DNA of 64,000 nucleotides from Pseudo-nitzschia pungens. Lineage: Eukaryota > Bacillariophyta > Bacillariophyceae > Bacillariales > Bacillariaceae. The translations under genes and the position numbers were made by a program. Below are positions 10,981-21,543 of the stretch, piece after piece. Below the pieces are notes generated by a model that saw only the letters and a program-made list of their open reading frames with translations, made no database searches and was not told the DNA's origin. The stretch lies in the NCBI GenBank assembly GCA_037355855.1, contig CM074766.1, positions 3,959,695 to 4,023,694 on the forward strand. Reading direction: 5' to 3'. The stretch's first letter is position 1. Each line of letters opens with the position of its first letter.

Positions 10981-11667
10981 GACTGGCCAACGCGATATCG
11001 TTACTGCCAGTAAAGTCCTCCTCATCTTCATTTACATCTAGCAAAGCTTGTAGCTCCGGACTAATGTATTCAGTAACTTCTTCCTCCTGCACCCAGTCCT
11101 CATCGTACGGACTGTTGTTGTTGTCATCGTTTTCACTCTCGCGACGGAGCCTCTCTCTCAATCTTTCCTCACACTCTCTACCCGTTCTCGGATCTTTCCT
11201 CAGCACATCAATCTCCCTGCACAAGTTATTGAACAGTGCTAGACCTTCCTTCGACCATGATTGTTCCTCTCCACTGTATTGGTCACAAAATTTCTTTTTC
11301 TTCCTCCTTCTCACAATCCTGCCACCACCGTTCCTTTTTTGCTCAACATGATTCACCCAAACATCATACTCATTATGAATCATCATCAATGCAAATGCTT
11401 CATCGCTTTCTGTGAATATTTCACTCAGCAAACATGTCGTCTTTTTGCATCTGTAGCCCCTCTCTATTGGAGAGATGCTTGATAGAATCCGAGTCACAAA
11501 ATAATAAAAATCATCATTTTCACTGTTGTTGTCATACCTTCTGTACTCTGGGTTCAGTCCCAGCCTCTTTCTACTAGTCCCATTACTACTAATACTCTCC
11601 CGCATCACAATCTCCACTTTACCTGGAAAGGAATCTGGCACAATGCCTTCGCGATCGAGTGTGTCCT
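10981..11667 (-). CDS. TIR-element protein, 3' exon (unknown family)
   Basis: The reading frame ends at 10976 and is charged, with acidic C-terminal stretches. Conserved-looking parts include SDEAFALMMIHNEYDVWVNH, a basic RRRKKKK patch and EEQSWSKEGLALFNNLCREI. No ATG is needed: the exon joins the upstream exon (11781-12600) through a phase-1 intron at 11780-11668 (GTACGT...GTACTAG), giving the junction ARKHFL|E|DTLDRE. It is probably the C-terminal part of the element's main protein, perhaps its transposase or an accessory factor, but no catalytic motif is seen. Confidence 0.5.
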
Positions 11668-11780
11668 CTAGTACGACGCGTACACAGCAGTAGAAAGTGT
11701 TAGAGTAGCAGGGGAGGATATACCATCAATCTCAACCAAGCAGTAATATCAACCAATTTATTCACTTAGTAAGCACGTAC
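11668..11780 (-). other. Predicted intron in the TIR-element gene
   Basis: This is a 113-bp segment with 5' GTACGT, an internal CTCTAACAC branch-like site, a pyrimidine-rich stretch and 3' ACTAG. The phase-1 junction keeps the frame, whereas unspliced translation stops at 11758. Confidence 0.5.
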
Positions 11781-12600
11781 CGAGAAAATGTTTTCTAGCC
11801 AAAGTTTGAGCATTGTGCCGCAGATTTGAAAGACCCTTGTACACCAACCTTCTGTTAAACCCATAAAAAATTTCAAATGAAATACCATGGGGTGGAACGA
11901 CAGCTCGGGACGCAATCGCTTTCTTCAAAATTTTTTTGACCTTATTCTCATCCACAATAAACTTCATGCCACGAAACCAACTATTTCTTATGTGCCGTGT
12001 CAACTGTGCTTCCAAACCCGCGTCTTTTTGATGTTTCTTAAGTTTATCCGATTGCGCCTTAGTTATCTCTAATTTTGCTTCACTTACGGTTCGTACCATC
12101 TGTGGCTTTGGCTTCTTCCCTGTTGTAGTTGCCTCCAGCGTGGGTTCTTCTTTTTTTGTATCCTTCTGCAGTGTTGTCACATCCCTCTCTAAAGAAGCTA
12201 CTTTCTGCTGGCTCTCTTTTAGCTGTTGTAGCAATGCTTCGTATGTGGGTCTTGGTGTTATTTTGGTACCGGTCGTAATAGGTCTTGGTGTAACAACACC
12301 CGGGGCGGTGGGTTTGTTGGTTGGTGGTGTGATACCAACCAAAACCGCGGTCGGGTTGTTCTTGGTTCTTTTATTTTTTTCATCAGCACCACCTGAGGTG
12401 GGTGGTAGTTTTCGACTTGTCTTTGGGTTCGATTTCGTATGGGTAATACTAGCAGTAGTATCCTCACCTGTATTAGCATTGGATACAATTTTTCCACTTC
12501 GATTCTTCCTTGGTGCATTGCAATCTGCTTTCTTTTCTATTTGCTGATACTCATCGTTTGATAAGTGGAAAGAGGTAGCTTGTATTGTGATATAATGTTG
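11781..12600 (-). CDS. TIR-element protein, middle exon with coiled coil
   Basis: The open frame runs from about 12620, with no ATG of its own, to the splice site at 11781. It has a Thr/Pro-rich linker, a coiled-coil-like stretch (YEALLQQLKESQQKVASLER) and a basic helical part. It overlaps the upstream frame (12537-13253) in another phase. A frameshift near 12570-12620 has probably split one original protein, although two overlapping genes are possible. Confidence 0.45.
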
Positions 12601-13253
12601 AGGAGGTTGATTTCAGCAATAAGTTCTGGGCGGGGAGGGAACAGAGTGCGATTCCGGAATGTTTCCTCTCTTTCGTTTATGGAAATGGTGGTGCGTTTCG
12701 TGATTTCGGAATCAGATACTTCGGTGTCGGAACTGGCATCAAAATGGTCTGAGGCATCAACAGCGGAACCGATTGAATTCATTTCCTCGTTTTCAGCCAT
12801 ATGCGATTCGATTGCCTGTCTGTCCATGGGTGGGATCAATACATTGGCGATCACTTGAGGATTGAGTGAGGTATGGATAGAAGTTGTTGCGGCGGTGTTC
12901 GTTTCGGCAAGGGAGGGGGGGATTTGTGGTCCATTCTGTGTCATTGTCAGTCCATACTGTGATGGTGTGTGTCGGACCAAAGGGAGGGTGACTTCGGCTT
13001 TCGCAGAAGAAATAAAATCCATAAGATCGTTCTTAACATAATAAGTTCGGCAATCGCTGTTGGAATAGAGATGCCTGGAGAGGCCTTGAGATACATATCG
13101 GTAGGTGTGAAAGTGGCTCGATTCTTGTTTGTATCCCTTGAAGGATTTTGATTTTCTTCTTCTTCCAGAGGCAATGCAGTTGCGACAATGGAATGTCTTG
13201 GGTATTCTGGGCTCATTGGCAAAGTGCCTTGGGTCGGAGGAAGCTTTCGGCAT
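12537..13253 (-). CDS. TIR-element protein, N-terminal zinc-finger-like region
   Basis: ATG 13253 lies in CCACCATGCC. The 238-aa frame has FHCRNC near residue 21 and GLSRHLYSNSDC further on, a possible Cys/His zinc-binding site such as transposases use to bind DNA. The second half is Ser/Thr- and acidic-rich. The first ~105 residues are repeated, about 85% identical, in the inverted copy at 14036. The frame ends at 12537, where the next frame takes over. Confidence 0.6.
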   Translation of the reverse strand: MPKASSDPRHFANEPRIPKTFHCRNCIASGRRRKSKSFKGYKQESSHFHTYRYVSQGLSRHLYSNSDCRTYYVKNDLMDFISSAKAEVTLPLVRHTPSQYGLTMTQNGPQIPPSLAETNTAATTSIHTSLNPQVIANVLIPPMDRQAIESHMAENEEMNSIGSAVDASDHFDASSDTEVSDSEITKRTTISINEREETFRNRTLFPPRPELIAEINLLNIISQYKLPLSTYQTMSISK

Positions 13254-14350
13254 GGTGGTGTGTGTTTTTGTGATGCGATTCTTAGCTGGGGTACCGGTAT
13301 GTGATGTGACACCACTGAAAAAAAAAGTTCACAAAGGGGCACGACGTAACACTTTGGTGTGATTGAAGTAAATTGGATTAAAAATTATTTGTTGTGTTGA
13401 GTCAAGTGTGTCAAATGTGTAAAATGGAATGAAAGTGTGAAGAGGGACTGAATGTCAGGGTCTAGAACAGAACATTTCCGTCGACCCGTTGGGGGAGTTG
13501 AGAAAAGGGAGAAATGTGGTTGAGAATAATGGAAAAAAGTTGAGAATAATAAAAAAGAGGTTGTGAAATAAAAAATTGGGGTTGAATTTTTTTTAGACAA
13601 GTCGCGATTGGGTCGCGATCGGGTCGCGATTGGTCGCGATGGGTCGCGAAACAGTTTTCGGACGACCCGATCGCGACCGGATCGCGACTTGTCTAAAAAA
13701 AATTCAACCCCAATTTTTTATTTCACAACCTCTTTTTTATTATTCTCAACTTTTTTCCATTATTCTCAACCACATTTCTCCCTTTTCTCAACTCCCCCAA
13801 CGGGTCGACGGAAATGTTCTGTTCTAGACCCTGACATTCAGTCCCTCTTCACACTTTCATTCCATTTTACACATTTGACACACTTGACTCAACACAACAA
13901 ATAATTTTAAATCCAATTTACTTCAATCACACCAAAGTGTTACGTCATGCACCTTTGTGAACTTTTTTTTTCAGTGGTGTCACATCACATACCGGTACCC
14001 CAGCTAAGAATCGCATCACAAAAACACACACCACCATGCCGAAAGCTTCCTCCGACCCAAGGCACTTTGCCAATGAGCCCAGAATACCCAAGACATTTTA
14101 TTGTCGCAACTGCATTGCCCCTGCAAGAAAAAGAAAATCACAGCAATCCTTCAAGGGATACAAACAAGAATCGAGCCACTTTCACACCTACCGATATGTC
14201 TGTAGAGGACTTTCATTTCACTTGAAGTCCAACATTGATTGCCGAACTTATTATCATGTGAACAAACTTATGGATTTTATTTCTTCTGTGAAAGAAGAAG
14301 TCACCCTCCCTTTGGTCCGACACACACCATCACAGTATGGACTGACAATG
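12945..14350. repeat. 1.4-kb inverted repeat (head-to-head duplicated 5' regions)
   Basis: Bases about 12945-13610 are repeated in inverse orientation at about 13675-14350. The repeat includes a 70-aa frame encoded identically in both arms and the start of the zinc-finger-like gene in each arm. The centre holds GGTCGCGAT repeats and one TTTTCGGACG terminus (13655-13664). Arm divergence is only a few percent in the non-coding part. Confidence 0.85.
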
Positions 14351-14377
14351 ACACCAAGCAGCAATCAGCAACGCGTT
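14036..14377 (+). pseudogene. Second copy of the TIR-element zinc-finger-like gene, truncated by a minisatellite
   Basis: It starts MPKASSDPRHFANEPRIPKT like the gene at 13253 and stays homologous to about residue 105 (SQYGLTMT). The frame then runs directly into the minisatellite and continues as repeat-encoded residues to 14677, so the rest of the protein has been lost. Confidence 0.75.
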
Positions 14378-17300
14378 GATAATACAGGGGGGACAGCAAG
14401 CAGCAGCAACACGTCGATAATACAGGGGGGGACAGCAAGCAGCAGCAACGCGTCGATAATACAGGGGGGGGACAGCAAGCAGAAACGCGTCGATAATACA
14501 GGGGGGACAGCAAGCAGCAAGCAGCAACACGTCGATAATACAGGGGGGACAGCAAGCAGCAACGAACGCGTTGATAATAAAGGGAGGACAGCAAGCAGCA
14601 GCAACGCGTCGATAATACAGGGGGGGGCAGCAAGCAGCAGCAACGCGTCGATAATACAAACAGCAACGCGTCGATAATACAGGGGGGACAACAAGCAGCA
14701 ACCAACGCGTCAATAATACAAACAGCAACGCATCGATAATACAAACACGTCAATAATACAGGGGGGACAGCAAGCAGCAAGCAGCAACGCGTCGATAATA
14801 CAAACGCGTCAATAATACAGGGGGGACAGCAAGCAGCAGCAACGCGTCGATAATACAGGGGGGGACAGCAAGCAGCAGCAACGCGCCGATAATACAGGAG
14901 GGGGACAGCAAGCAGCAGCAACGCGTCGATAATACAGGAGGGGGACAGCAAGCAGCAGCAACGCGTCGATAATACAGGAGGGGGACAGCAAGCAGCAGCA
15001 ACGCGTTGATAATACAGGGGGGAAAGCGAGCAGCAACGCGTCGATAATACAGGGGGGGACAGCAAGCAGCAACGCGTCGATAATACACCAGGGGGGACAG
15101 CGAGCAGGAGCAACGCGTCGATAATACAGGAGGGGGACAGCAAGCAGCAGCAACGCGTCGATAATACAGGAGGGGGACAGCAAGCAGCAGCAACGCGTCG
15201 ATAATACAGGGGGGGGACAGCAAGCAGCAGCAAGCAACAACGCGTCGATAATACAGGAGGGACAGCGAGCAGCAGCAACGCGTTGATAATACAGGGGGGA
15301 CAGCAAGCAGCAACGCGTCGATAATACAGGGGGGGACAGCAAGCAGCAACGCGTCGATAATACACCAGGGGGGACAGCGAGCAGGAGCAACGCGTCGATA
15401 ATACAGGAGGGGGACAGCAAGCAGCAGCAACGCGTCGATAATACAGGGGGGGGACAGCAAGCAGCAGCAAGCAACAACGCGTCGATAATACAGGAGGGAC
15501 AGCGAGCAGCAGCAACGCGTTGATAATACAGGGGGGACAGCAAGCAGCAACGCGTCGATAATACAGGGGGGGACAGCAAGCAGCAACGCGTCGATAATAC
15601 ACCAGGGGGGACAGCGAGCAGCAGCAACGCGTCGATAATACAGGGGGGGGGCAGCAAGCAGCAACGCGTCGATAATACAGGGGGGGACAGCAAGCAGCAA
15701 CGCGTCGATAATACAGGAGGGGGACAGCAAGCAGGAGCAACGCGTCGATAATACAGGAGGGGGACAGCAAGCAGCAGCAACGCGTCGATAATACAGGAGG
15801 GGGACAGCAAGCAGCAGCAACGCGTCGATAATACAGGGGGGGGACAGCAAGCAGCAGCAAGCAACAACGCGTCGATAATACAGGAGGGACAGCGAGCAGC
15901 AGCAACGCGTTGATAATACAGGGGGGACAGCAAGCAGCAACGCGTCGATAATACAGGGGGGGACAGCAAGCAGCAACGCGTCGATAATACACCAGGGGGG
16001 ACAGCGAGCAGGAGCAACGCGTCGATAATACAGGAGGGGGACAGCAAGCAGCAGCAACGCGTCGATAATACAGGGGGGGGACAGCAAGCAGCAGCAAGCA
16101 ACAACGCGTCGATAATACAGGAGGGACAGCGAGCAGCAGCAACGCGTTGATAATACAGGGGGGACAGCAAGCAGCAACGCGTCGATAATACAGGGGGGGA
16201 CAGCAAGCAGCAACGCGTCGATAATACACCAGGGGGGACAGCGAGCAGGAGCAACGCGTCGATAATACAGGAGGGGGACAGCAAGCAGCAGCAACGCGTC
16301 GATAATACAGGAGGGGGACAGCAAGCAGCAGCAACGCGTCGATAATACAGGGGGGGGACAGCAAGCAGCAGCAAGCAACAACGCGTCGATAATACAGGAG
16401 GGACAGCGAGCAGCAGCAACGCGTTGATAATACAGGGGGGACAGCAAGCAGCAACGCGTCGATAATACAGGGGGGGACAGCAAGCAGCAACGCGTCGATA
16501 ATACACCAGGGGGGACAGCGAGCAGGAGCAACGCGTCGATAATACAGGAGGGGGACAGCAAGCAGCAGCAACGCGTCGATAATACAGGAGGGGGACAGCA
16601 AGCAGCAGCAACGCGTCGATAATACAGGGGGGGGACAGCAAGCAGCAGCAAGCAACAACGCGTCGATAATACAGGAGGGACAGCGAGCAGCAGCAACGCG
16701 TTGATAATACAGGGGGGACAGCAAGCAGCAACGCGTCGATAATACAGGGGGGGACAGCAAGCAGCAACGCGTCGATAATACACCAGGGGGGACAGCGAGC
16801 AGGAGCAACGCGTCGATAATACAGGAGGGGGACAGCAAGCAGCAGCAACGCGTCGATAATACAGGGGGGGGACAGCAAGCAGCAGCAAGCAACAACGCGT
16901 CGATAATACAGGAGGGACAGCGAGCAGCAGCAACGCGTTGATAATACAGGGGGGACAGCAAGCAGCAACGCGTCGATAATACAGGGGGGGACAGCAAGCA
17001 GCAACGCGTCGATAATACACCAGGGGGGACAGCGAGCAGGAGCAACGCGTCGATAATACAGGGGGGGGGCAGCAAGCAGCAACGCGTCGATAATACAGGG
17101 GGGGACAGCAGCAAGCAGCAAGCAGCAAGCAGCAAGCAGCAAGGAACGCGTCGACAATACAGGGGGGACAGCAAGCAGCAACGAACGCGTCGAAAATACA
17201 GGGGGGACAGCAAGCAGCAACGAACGCGTCAAAAATACAGGGGGGACAGCAAGCAGCAAGCAGCAACAAACGCGTTGACAATACAGGGGGGACAGCAAGC

Positions 17301-17515
17301 AGCAACGAACGCGTCGAAAATACAGGGGAGACAGCAAGTAGCAAGCAGCAAGCAGCAAGGAACGCGTCGACAATACAGGGGGGACAGCAAGCAGCAACGA
17401 ACGCGTCGAAAATACAGGGGGGACAGCAAGCAGCAAGCAGCAAGGAACGCGTCGACAATACAGGGGGGACAGCAAGCAGCAGCAACGCGTCGATAATACA
17501 GGGGGGATAATACAC
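14370..17515 (+). repeat. G-rich minisatellite, ~40-bp unit, with higher-order repeats
   Basis: Roughly 75-80 units of about 36-45 bp carry the core AACGCGTCGATAATACAGG plus a run of 5-9 G and ACAGCAAGCAGC. Each unit has an ACGCGT site. A variant marker, ATACACCAGGGGGG, recurs at about 15086, 15363, 15600, 15990, 16227, 16504, 16781 and 17018. These spacings of 237, 277 and once 390 bp mark higher-order repeats differing by whole units. Units from about 17130 on are a diverged subtype (AACGAACGCGTCGAAAATAC). Frames of more than 900 codons on the minus strand are an artefact of stop-free units. Confidence 0.95.
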
Positions 17516-17549
17516 GAGAATATTTTTAAAGAACTATCGCCGTCTTTCG

Positions 17550-17950
17550 ATCGTATCGGTTGTTCCCCTCTTCAACAATCGTATCGGTCGTTTGTCGTTC
17601 GTCGTCGTCGTCGTCCTTGAAATCGTCGTTGCTCTTCGTTTCGATCGTGTTTGTCGTCCTTGAAGTCGTCGTTGCTCTTCGCTTCGATCGTCTTCGTCGT
17701 TGCTCTTTGCTACGATCTGTGTGTGGTTGTACGGTTGTACAAAATAAACAACGGGCGGTTAGTCGTCATCGTCGTCCCGGTCGTCGTCGTCAGCTCGCTC
17801 GTCATCGTCGTCCCCCTCTTCTACGATCGTACCTTCGTCATACCTTTTAGTGTCTTCGGTCTTCGTTGTTCCGATCGTCTTTGTCGTCCTCTGCAGGTTC
17901 GTTCGCGCGTCGTACTCGTAGATATCTGGGTAAGCCAGGTGATTCGAGGA
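17550..17950 (+). repeat. Degenerate ~35-bp repeat (CGTCGTTGCTCTTCG type), inverse partner of 20680-20995
   Basis: Units such as CCTTGAAATCGTCGTTGCTC recur here and appear in inverse orientation at 20680-20995. The two blocks bracket the 181-bp satellite and nearby DNA. Confidence 0.65.
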
Positions 17951-18540
17951 CTGCAGCCCACCCTACCTTGATAGCAAAAGAAAACGGTAACAAGGATTTC
18001 AAGAGTGATCAGTTCTATACTTTCTTTGCCGTTTGTCTCTCCAAGATGGTACCAGGCGCCTCGTGGTTCACTTTCAACTGGACCGGCCAGAAAATTCCAA
18101 CGCCGAAACGAAAATGAAAATTATGACACATCCTTCACGAGGGAGATGTGGGGCGGAAAATACAGGATACGTTGAATCTCAAAATTCACCACTATGTTGT
18201 CGTACGTTACAGTAGTAGTCTACAGTACTGGGTGTACAGGCTGAGTGAAAAAAATGACATCAATGTAGTACGTAGATTCTGGTAGTGAATCTACTGGCTG
18301 AGTACAACAAAAAATGACTGGTGGTGAGTACATGCCCGTACCTAGTAGTATGTACCGAAAGTACGTATAGACAGTACATATTACTGCTGGTACATATTAG
18401 AGCCTTCCCCATAGTGGCATTATAACATGGCAAGACCCCCTATTTAGCAGTAGCCGACAGTAATAGTGGCACTTTGGCAGGCCTGTAATGTGGTGTTGTT
18501 GGTTCAAGTCCCATCATGGGAATGTCTTTTGCTACATCAC
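17951..18540. other. Unassigned DNA inside the TIR composite
   Basis: No gene is supported. It holds scattered GTAGTA/TACGTA repeats. A GGTTCAAGTCC box near 18498 resembles a tRNA B box, but no cloverleaf could be drawn. Confidence 0.4.
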
Positions 18541-18544
18541 GATG

Positions 18545-19811
18545 CAATAGAAATATTTTTGCTGCGAAGCATTTGTCACCAGGTGATCTATTCAGTTATT
18601 CAATGGTGACATCCATACCATTGGTGATTTTTGAATACTTCTTTTTGAATACTCTTGCCCATGCACAGGATGAGGAATATTCACACTGGAATCACACAAC
18701 TATTGGCTACTACATTCATTCAGATATGTGATTTGCTACTTTTTTCTAGTAAATTCTGCAGTAGTGGACCAAATATCAATTATTCAGTGGTGACACCCAA
18801 ATTATAGGTGATTTTTGCATATTTCTTTTTGCATACTCTTGCCCATGCACAGGATGAGGAATATTCACACTGGAATCACAGAAATATTGGTCAGATTCAT
18901 TCAGATATGTGATTTTACAGTATTTTCTAGTAAATTCTGCAGTAGTGGACCAAATATTAATTATTCAGTGGTGACACCCAAATTATAGGTGATTTTTGAA
19001 TACTTCTTTTTGCATACTCTTGCCCATGGATAGGATGAGAAATATTCACACTGGAATCACACAAATATTGGACAGATTCATTCAGATATTTGATTTTACA
19101 GTATTTTCTACTAAATTTTCCAGTAGTGGACCAAATATTAATTATTCAGTGGTGACACCCAAACTATTGGTGATTTTTGAATACTTCTTTTTGAATTGTC
19201 TTGCTCATGCATAGGATGAGGAATATTCACACCGGAATCACACAAATATTGGACAGATTCATTCAGATATTTGATTTGGTACTTTTTTCTAGTAAATTCT
19301 GCAGTAGTGGACCAAATATTAATTATTCAGTGGTGACACCCAAATTATAGGTGATTTTTGAATACTTCTTTTTGCATACTCTTGCCCATGCATAGGATGA
19401 GGAATATTCACACCGGAATCACACAAATATTGGACAGATTCATTCAGATATTTGATTTGGTACTTTTTTCTAGTAAATTCTCCAGTAGTTAACCAAATAT
19501 TAATTATTCTGTGGTGACATCCAAATTATAGGTGATTTTTGAATACTTCTTTTTGCATACTCTTGCCCATGCATAGGATGAGGAATATTCACACTGGAAT
19601 CATACAAACATTGGACAGATTTGCTCAGATATTTGATTTGGTACTTTTTCTATTGAATTCCGCAGTAGTGGACCAAATATTAATTATTCATTGGTGACAT
19701 CCAAATTATAGGTGATTTTTGAATACTTCTTTTTGAATACTCTTGCCCATGCATAGGATGAGAAATATTCACATTGGAATCACACAAAGATTGGCCACAT
19801 TCATTCAGATA
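18545..19811 (+). repeat. 181-bp tandem satellite, seven units
   Basis: The marker TTATTCAGTGGTGAC (with variants) starts at 18596, 18780, 18961, 19142, 19323, 19504 and 19684, giving a period of 180-184 bp. Each unit also contains ATAGGTGATTTTTGAATACT and GAGGAATATTCACACTGGAA. Related single units lie at 36373-36493, 36827-36956 and 57068-57100, so the satellite is dispersed. Confidence 0.93.
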
Positions 19812-20632
19812 TTTGATTTGATGGTATATTCACTGAGGTAGTACTATTCTTGCTGCTTGTAGTAGTAGTACCACAGTTATACACTGCTGCTACATACTAC
19901 TGCAGTGCGTAGGTAGTAGTACATAAGAGGTAGTCCAAAATTATGGCGCAGCGGGGCTGGCTCTCTTTGGTTTAGGTGGCGCGCAATGATACCACCATCA
20001 GGTTTCTACTGGTTTCTACTATTACTTCGGTACGGTACATACTACTAGTAGTAACTCTACTGCTATCATGTAGAAGAAATCAATTCTCAGCAAATAAATG
20101 CATGACAGAAAATGCATGTGTCGTAAATCTTACTTCACATAATTTTGGGTCGGAATGGAACAAGAAAGACGGCAACTGGAAATGGTAAGTGAACCACATC
20201 AAGGTTGGAGGAGGTATTAATAATGGATTTTGATTCGTCTAACTGTGCATCATTGACTTGCCTGCTTGCTCCTGATAGGGAGGCGACCGCAACTGCTGAT
20301 GAAATAGGATGCAATGGCAAATGAAATACAATGCGACGGTGAGTAAACCGCATCAAGATCTGGGGTATTGATAATGGATTTCAATTGTTCTCATTCTGTA
20401 TTGAGTTGCCTGCTTGCTACTGATAGGGAAGAATCAACTTTAATGCGACGGGGCAACTGAAAAATGATGCGACGGGGCAACTGACACATCATATTGCGAT
20501 CGCAAGACAAATATGATGGGATCGCAACTGACAAAATGATGCGATTGCAACTGATGAAATATGATGCGATGTGAGGAGACCTTTACTGGCAGTACAGATA
20601 CCGGTATGGATGAAATTATCACGATGACCATT
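19812..20632. other. Satellite-adjacent repeat and non-coding DNA
   Basis: About 19800-19990 is repeated at 57068-57230; shared parts include TTATACACTGCTGCTACATA and GGCGCAGCGGGGCTGGCTCT. About 20170-20430 contains a loose direct repeat around GTGAACCACATCAAG / GTAAACCGCATCAAG. No gene is seen. Confidence 0.6.
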
Positions 20633-20679
20633 ATTTAAAAATTGTTTGAACCAAAATTTGTGTGGTGTGCATGAGGACG

Positions 20680-20995
20680 AAGACGATCGGAGCAAAGAGC
20701 AACGACAATTTCAAGGACGACGCCGACGATCGAAGCGAAGAGCAACGACGATTTCAAGGACGACGACGACGATCGAAAACGAAGAGCAACGACGATTTCA
20801 GAGAGGACGACGATTTCAGGGAGGACGACGATTTCAGGGAGGACGACACCGAGGAAGGCAATCGGAGCGAAGAGCAACGACGACTTCAGGGAGGATGAAG
20901 ACGATCGAAGCGAGAAGCAACGACGACTCAAGGACGACGAAGACGAGGACGATCGAAACGAAGAGCGACGACGATTTCAAGGACGACGACTTCTT
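20680..20995 (+). repeat. ~35-bp GA-rich minisatellite (GAAGAGCAACGACGATTTCA type)
   Basis: About eight degenerate units mix GAAGAGCAACGACGATTTCA with GACGAC runs. A GAACCAAAATTTGTGTG segment lies on both sides (20647 and 21000), as if the array had expanded inside the 3' region of the element. Confidence 0.7.
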
Positions 20996-21543
20996 CTAAC
21001 GAACCAAAATTTGTGTGTGCGTGTGTGAGAAAATTGAACAGAGAATAAACAATTATTAGAGTAATATCAATATTTATCAAAAGAAAGACTTATATTTTGC
21101 TTCATAGTGTTTCAAATTTTTTTTTCATGGGGGTCGCGATTCCTGGGCTTTGGGTAATAATTGTGATTTTTGTGATGAATTTCTTGAGGGGTGTGATGGG
21201 AAATACTTTGTGTCGGGATGAGAAATCAATTTTTGGGAGTGAATTTCTGCAACAGTCTCATAATATATAATGATGGTAGGGTCGGTAATAATGAGTCAGA
21301 TTGAAAAAAAAATTGGGTCGAGTTTGAATTTTATTTTTTTTTTCTCGTATTTTCTCGTAATTGAGGTAGTATCTGGGTCGCGATTGGGGTTGCGAATCGC
21401 GAGAGGGCTACGAATGGAGCTACGTCAAAATGAGCCAGGAATAAATCGCGACCCCCCTAAATAAATTCTTGGGAGGGGTCGCGAAACAGTTTTCGGACGG
21501 TCGCGATTGGTCGCGATGGGTCGCGAAACAGTTTTCGGACGTC

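Larger units (their letters stand above)
10358..21541. mobile_element. TIR DNA transposon of unrecognised family (CGTCCG ends, 2-bp TSD TC), inverted composite
   Basis: The termini read CGTCCGAAAACTGTTTCGCG and its complement. They are flanked by TC at 10356-10357 and 21542-21543, and removing the element restores the integrase frame. Both ends carry clusters of GGTCGCGAT subterminal repeats. About 600 bp next to the left end (10358-10980) recurs inverted at about 20990-21499. A first copy spans 10358-13664 and ends in a complete TTTTCGGACG. A second, inverted copy starts at about 13665 without its terminal TIR and ends at 21499, followed by a duplicated 42-bp right end (21500-21541). No DDE or tyrosine-recombinase motif was recognised in its proteins. 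Copy 2 has lost most of its gene to satellite expansion. Confidence 0.75.

Noticed and set aside
13385..13904. 70-aa ORF present identically in both arms of the inverted repeat
   Set aside because: It is identical because it lies in a recent inverted duplication. Its Phe/Ser-rich composition looks like a promoter/leader region, and there is no evidence of translation.
14370..17515. CRISPR-like regular repeats
   Set aside because: Units are directly tandem with no unique spacers, vary in length, lie inside a eukaryotic transposon, and no cas-like gene is present.
18480..18520. tRNA gene suggested by GGTTCAAGTCC
   Set aside because: It resembles a B box, but no consistent T-stem, anticodon stem or acceptor stem could be paired.
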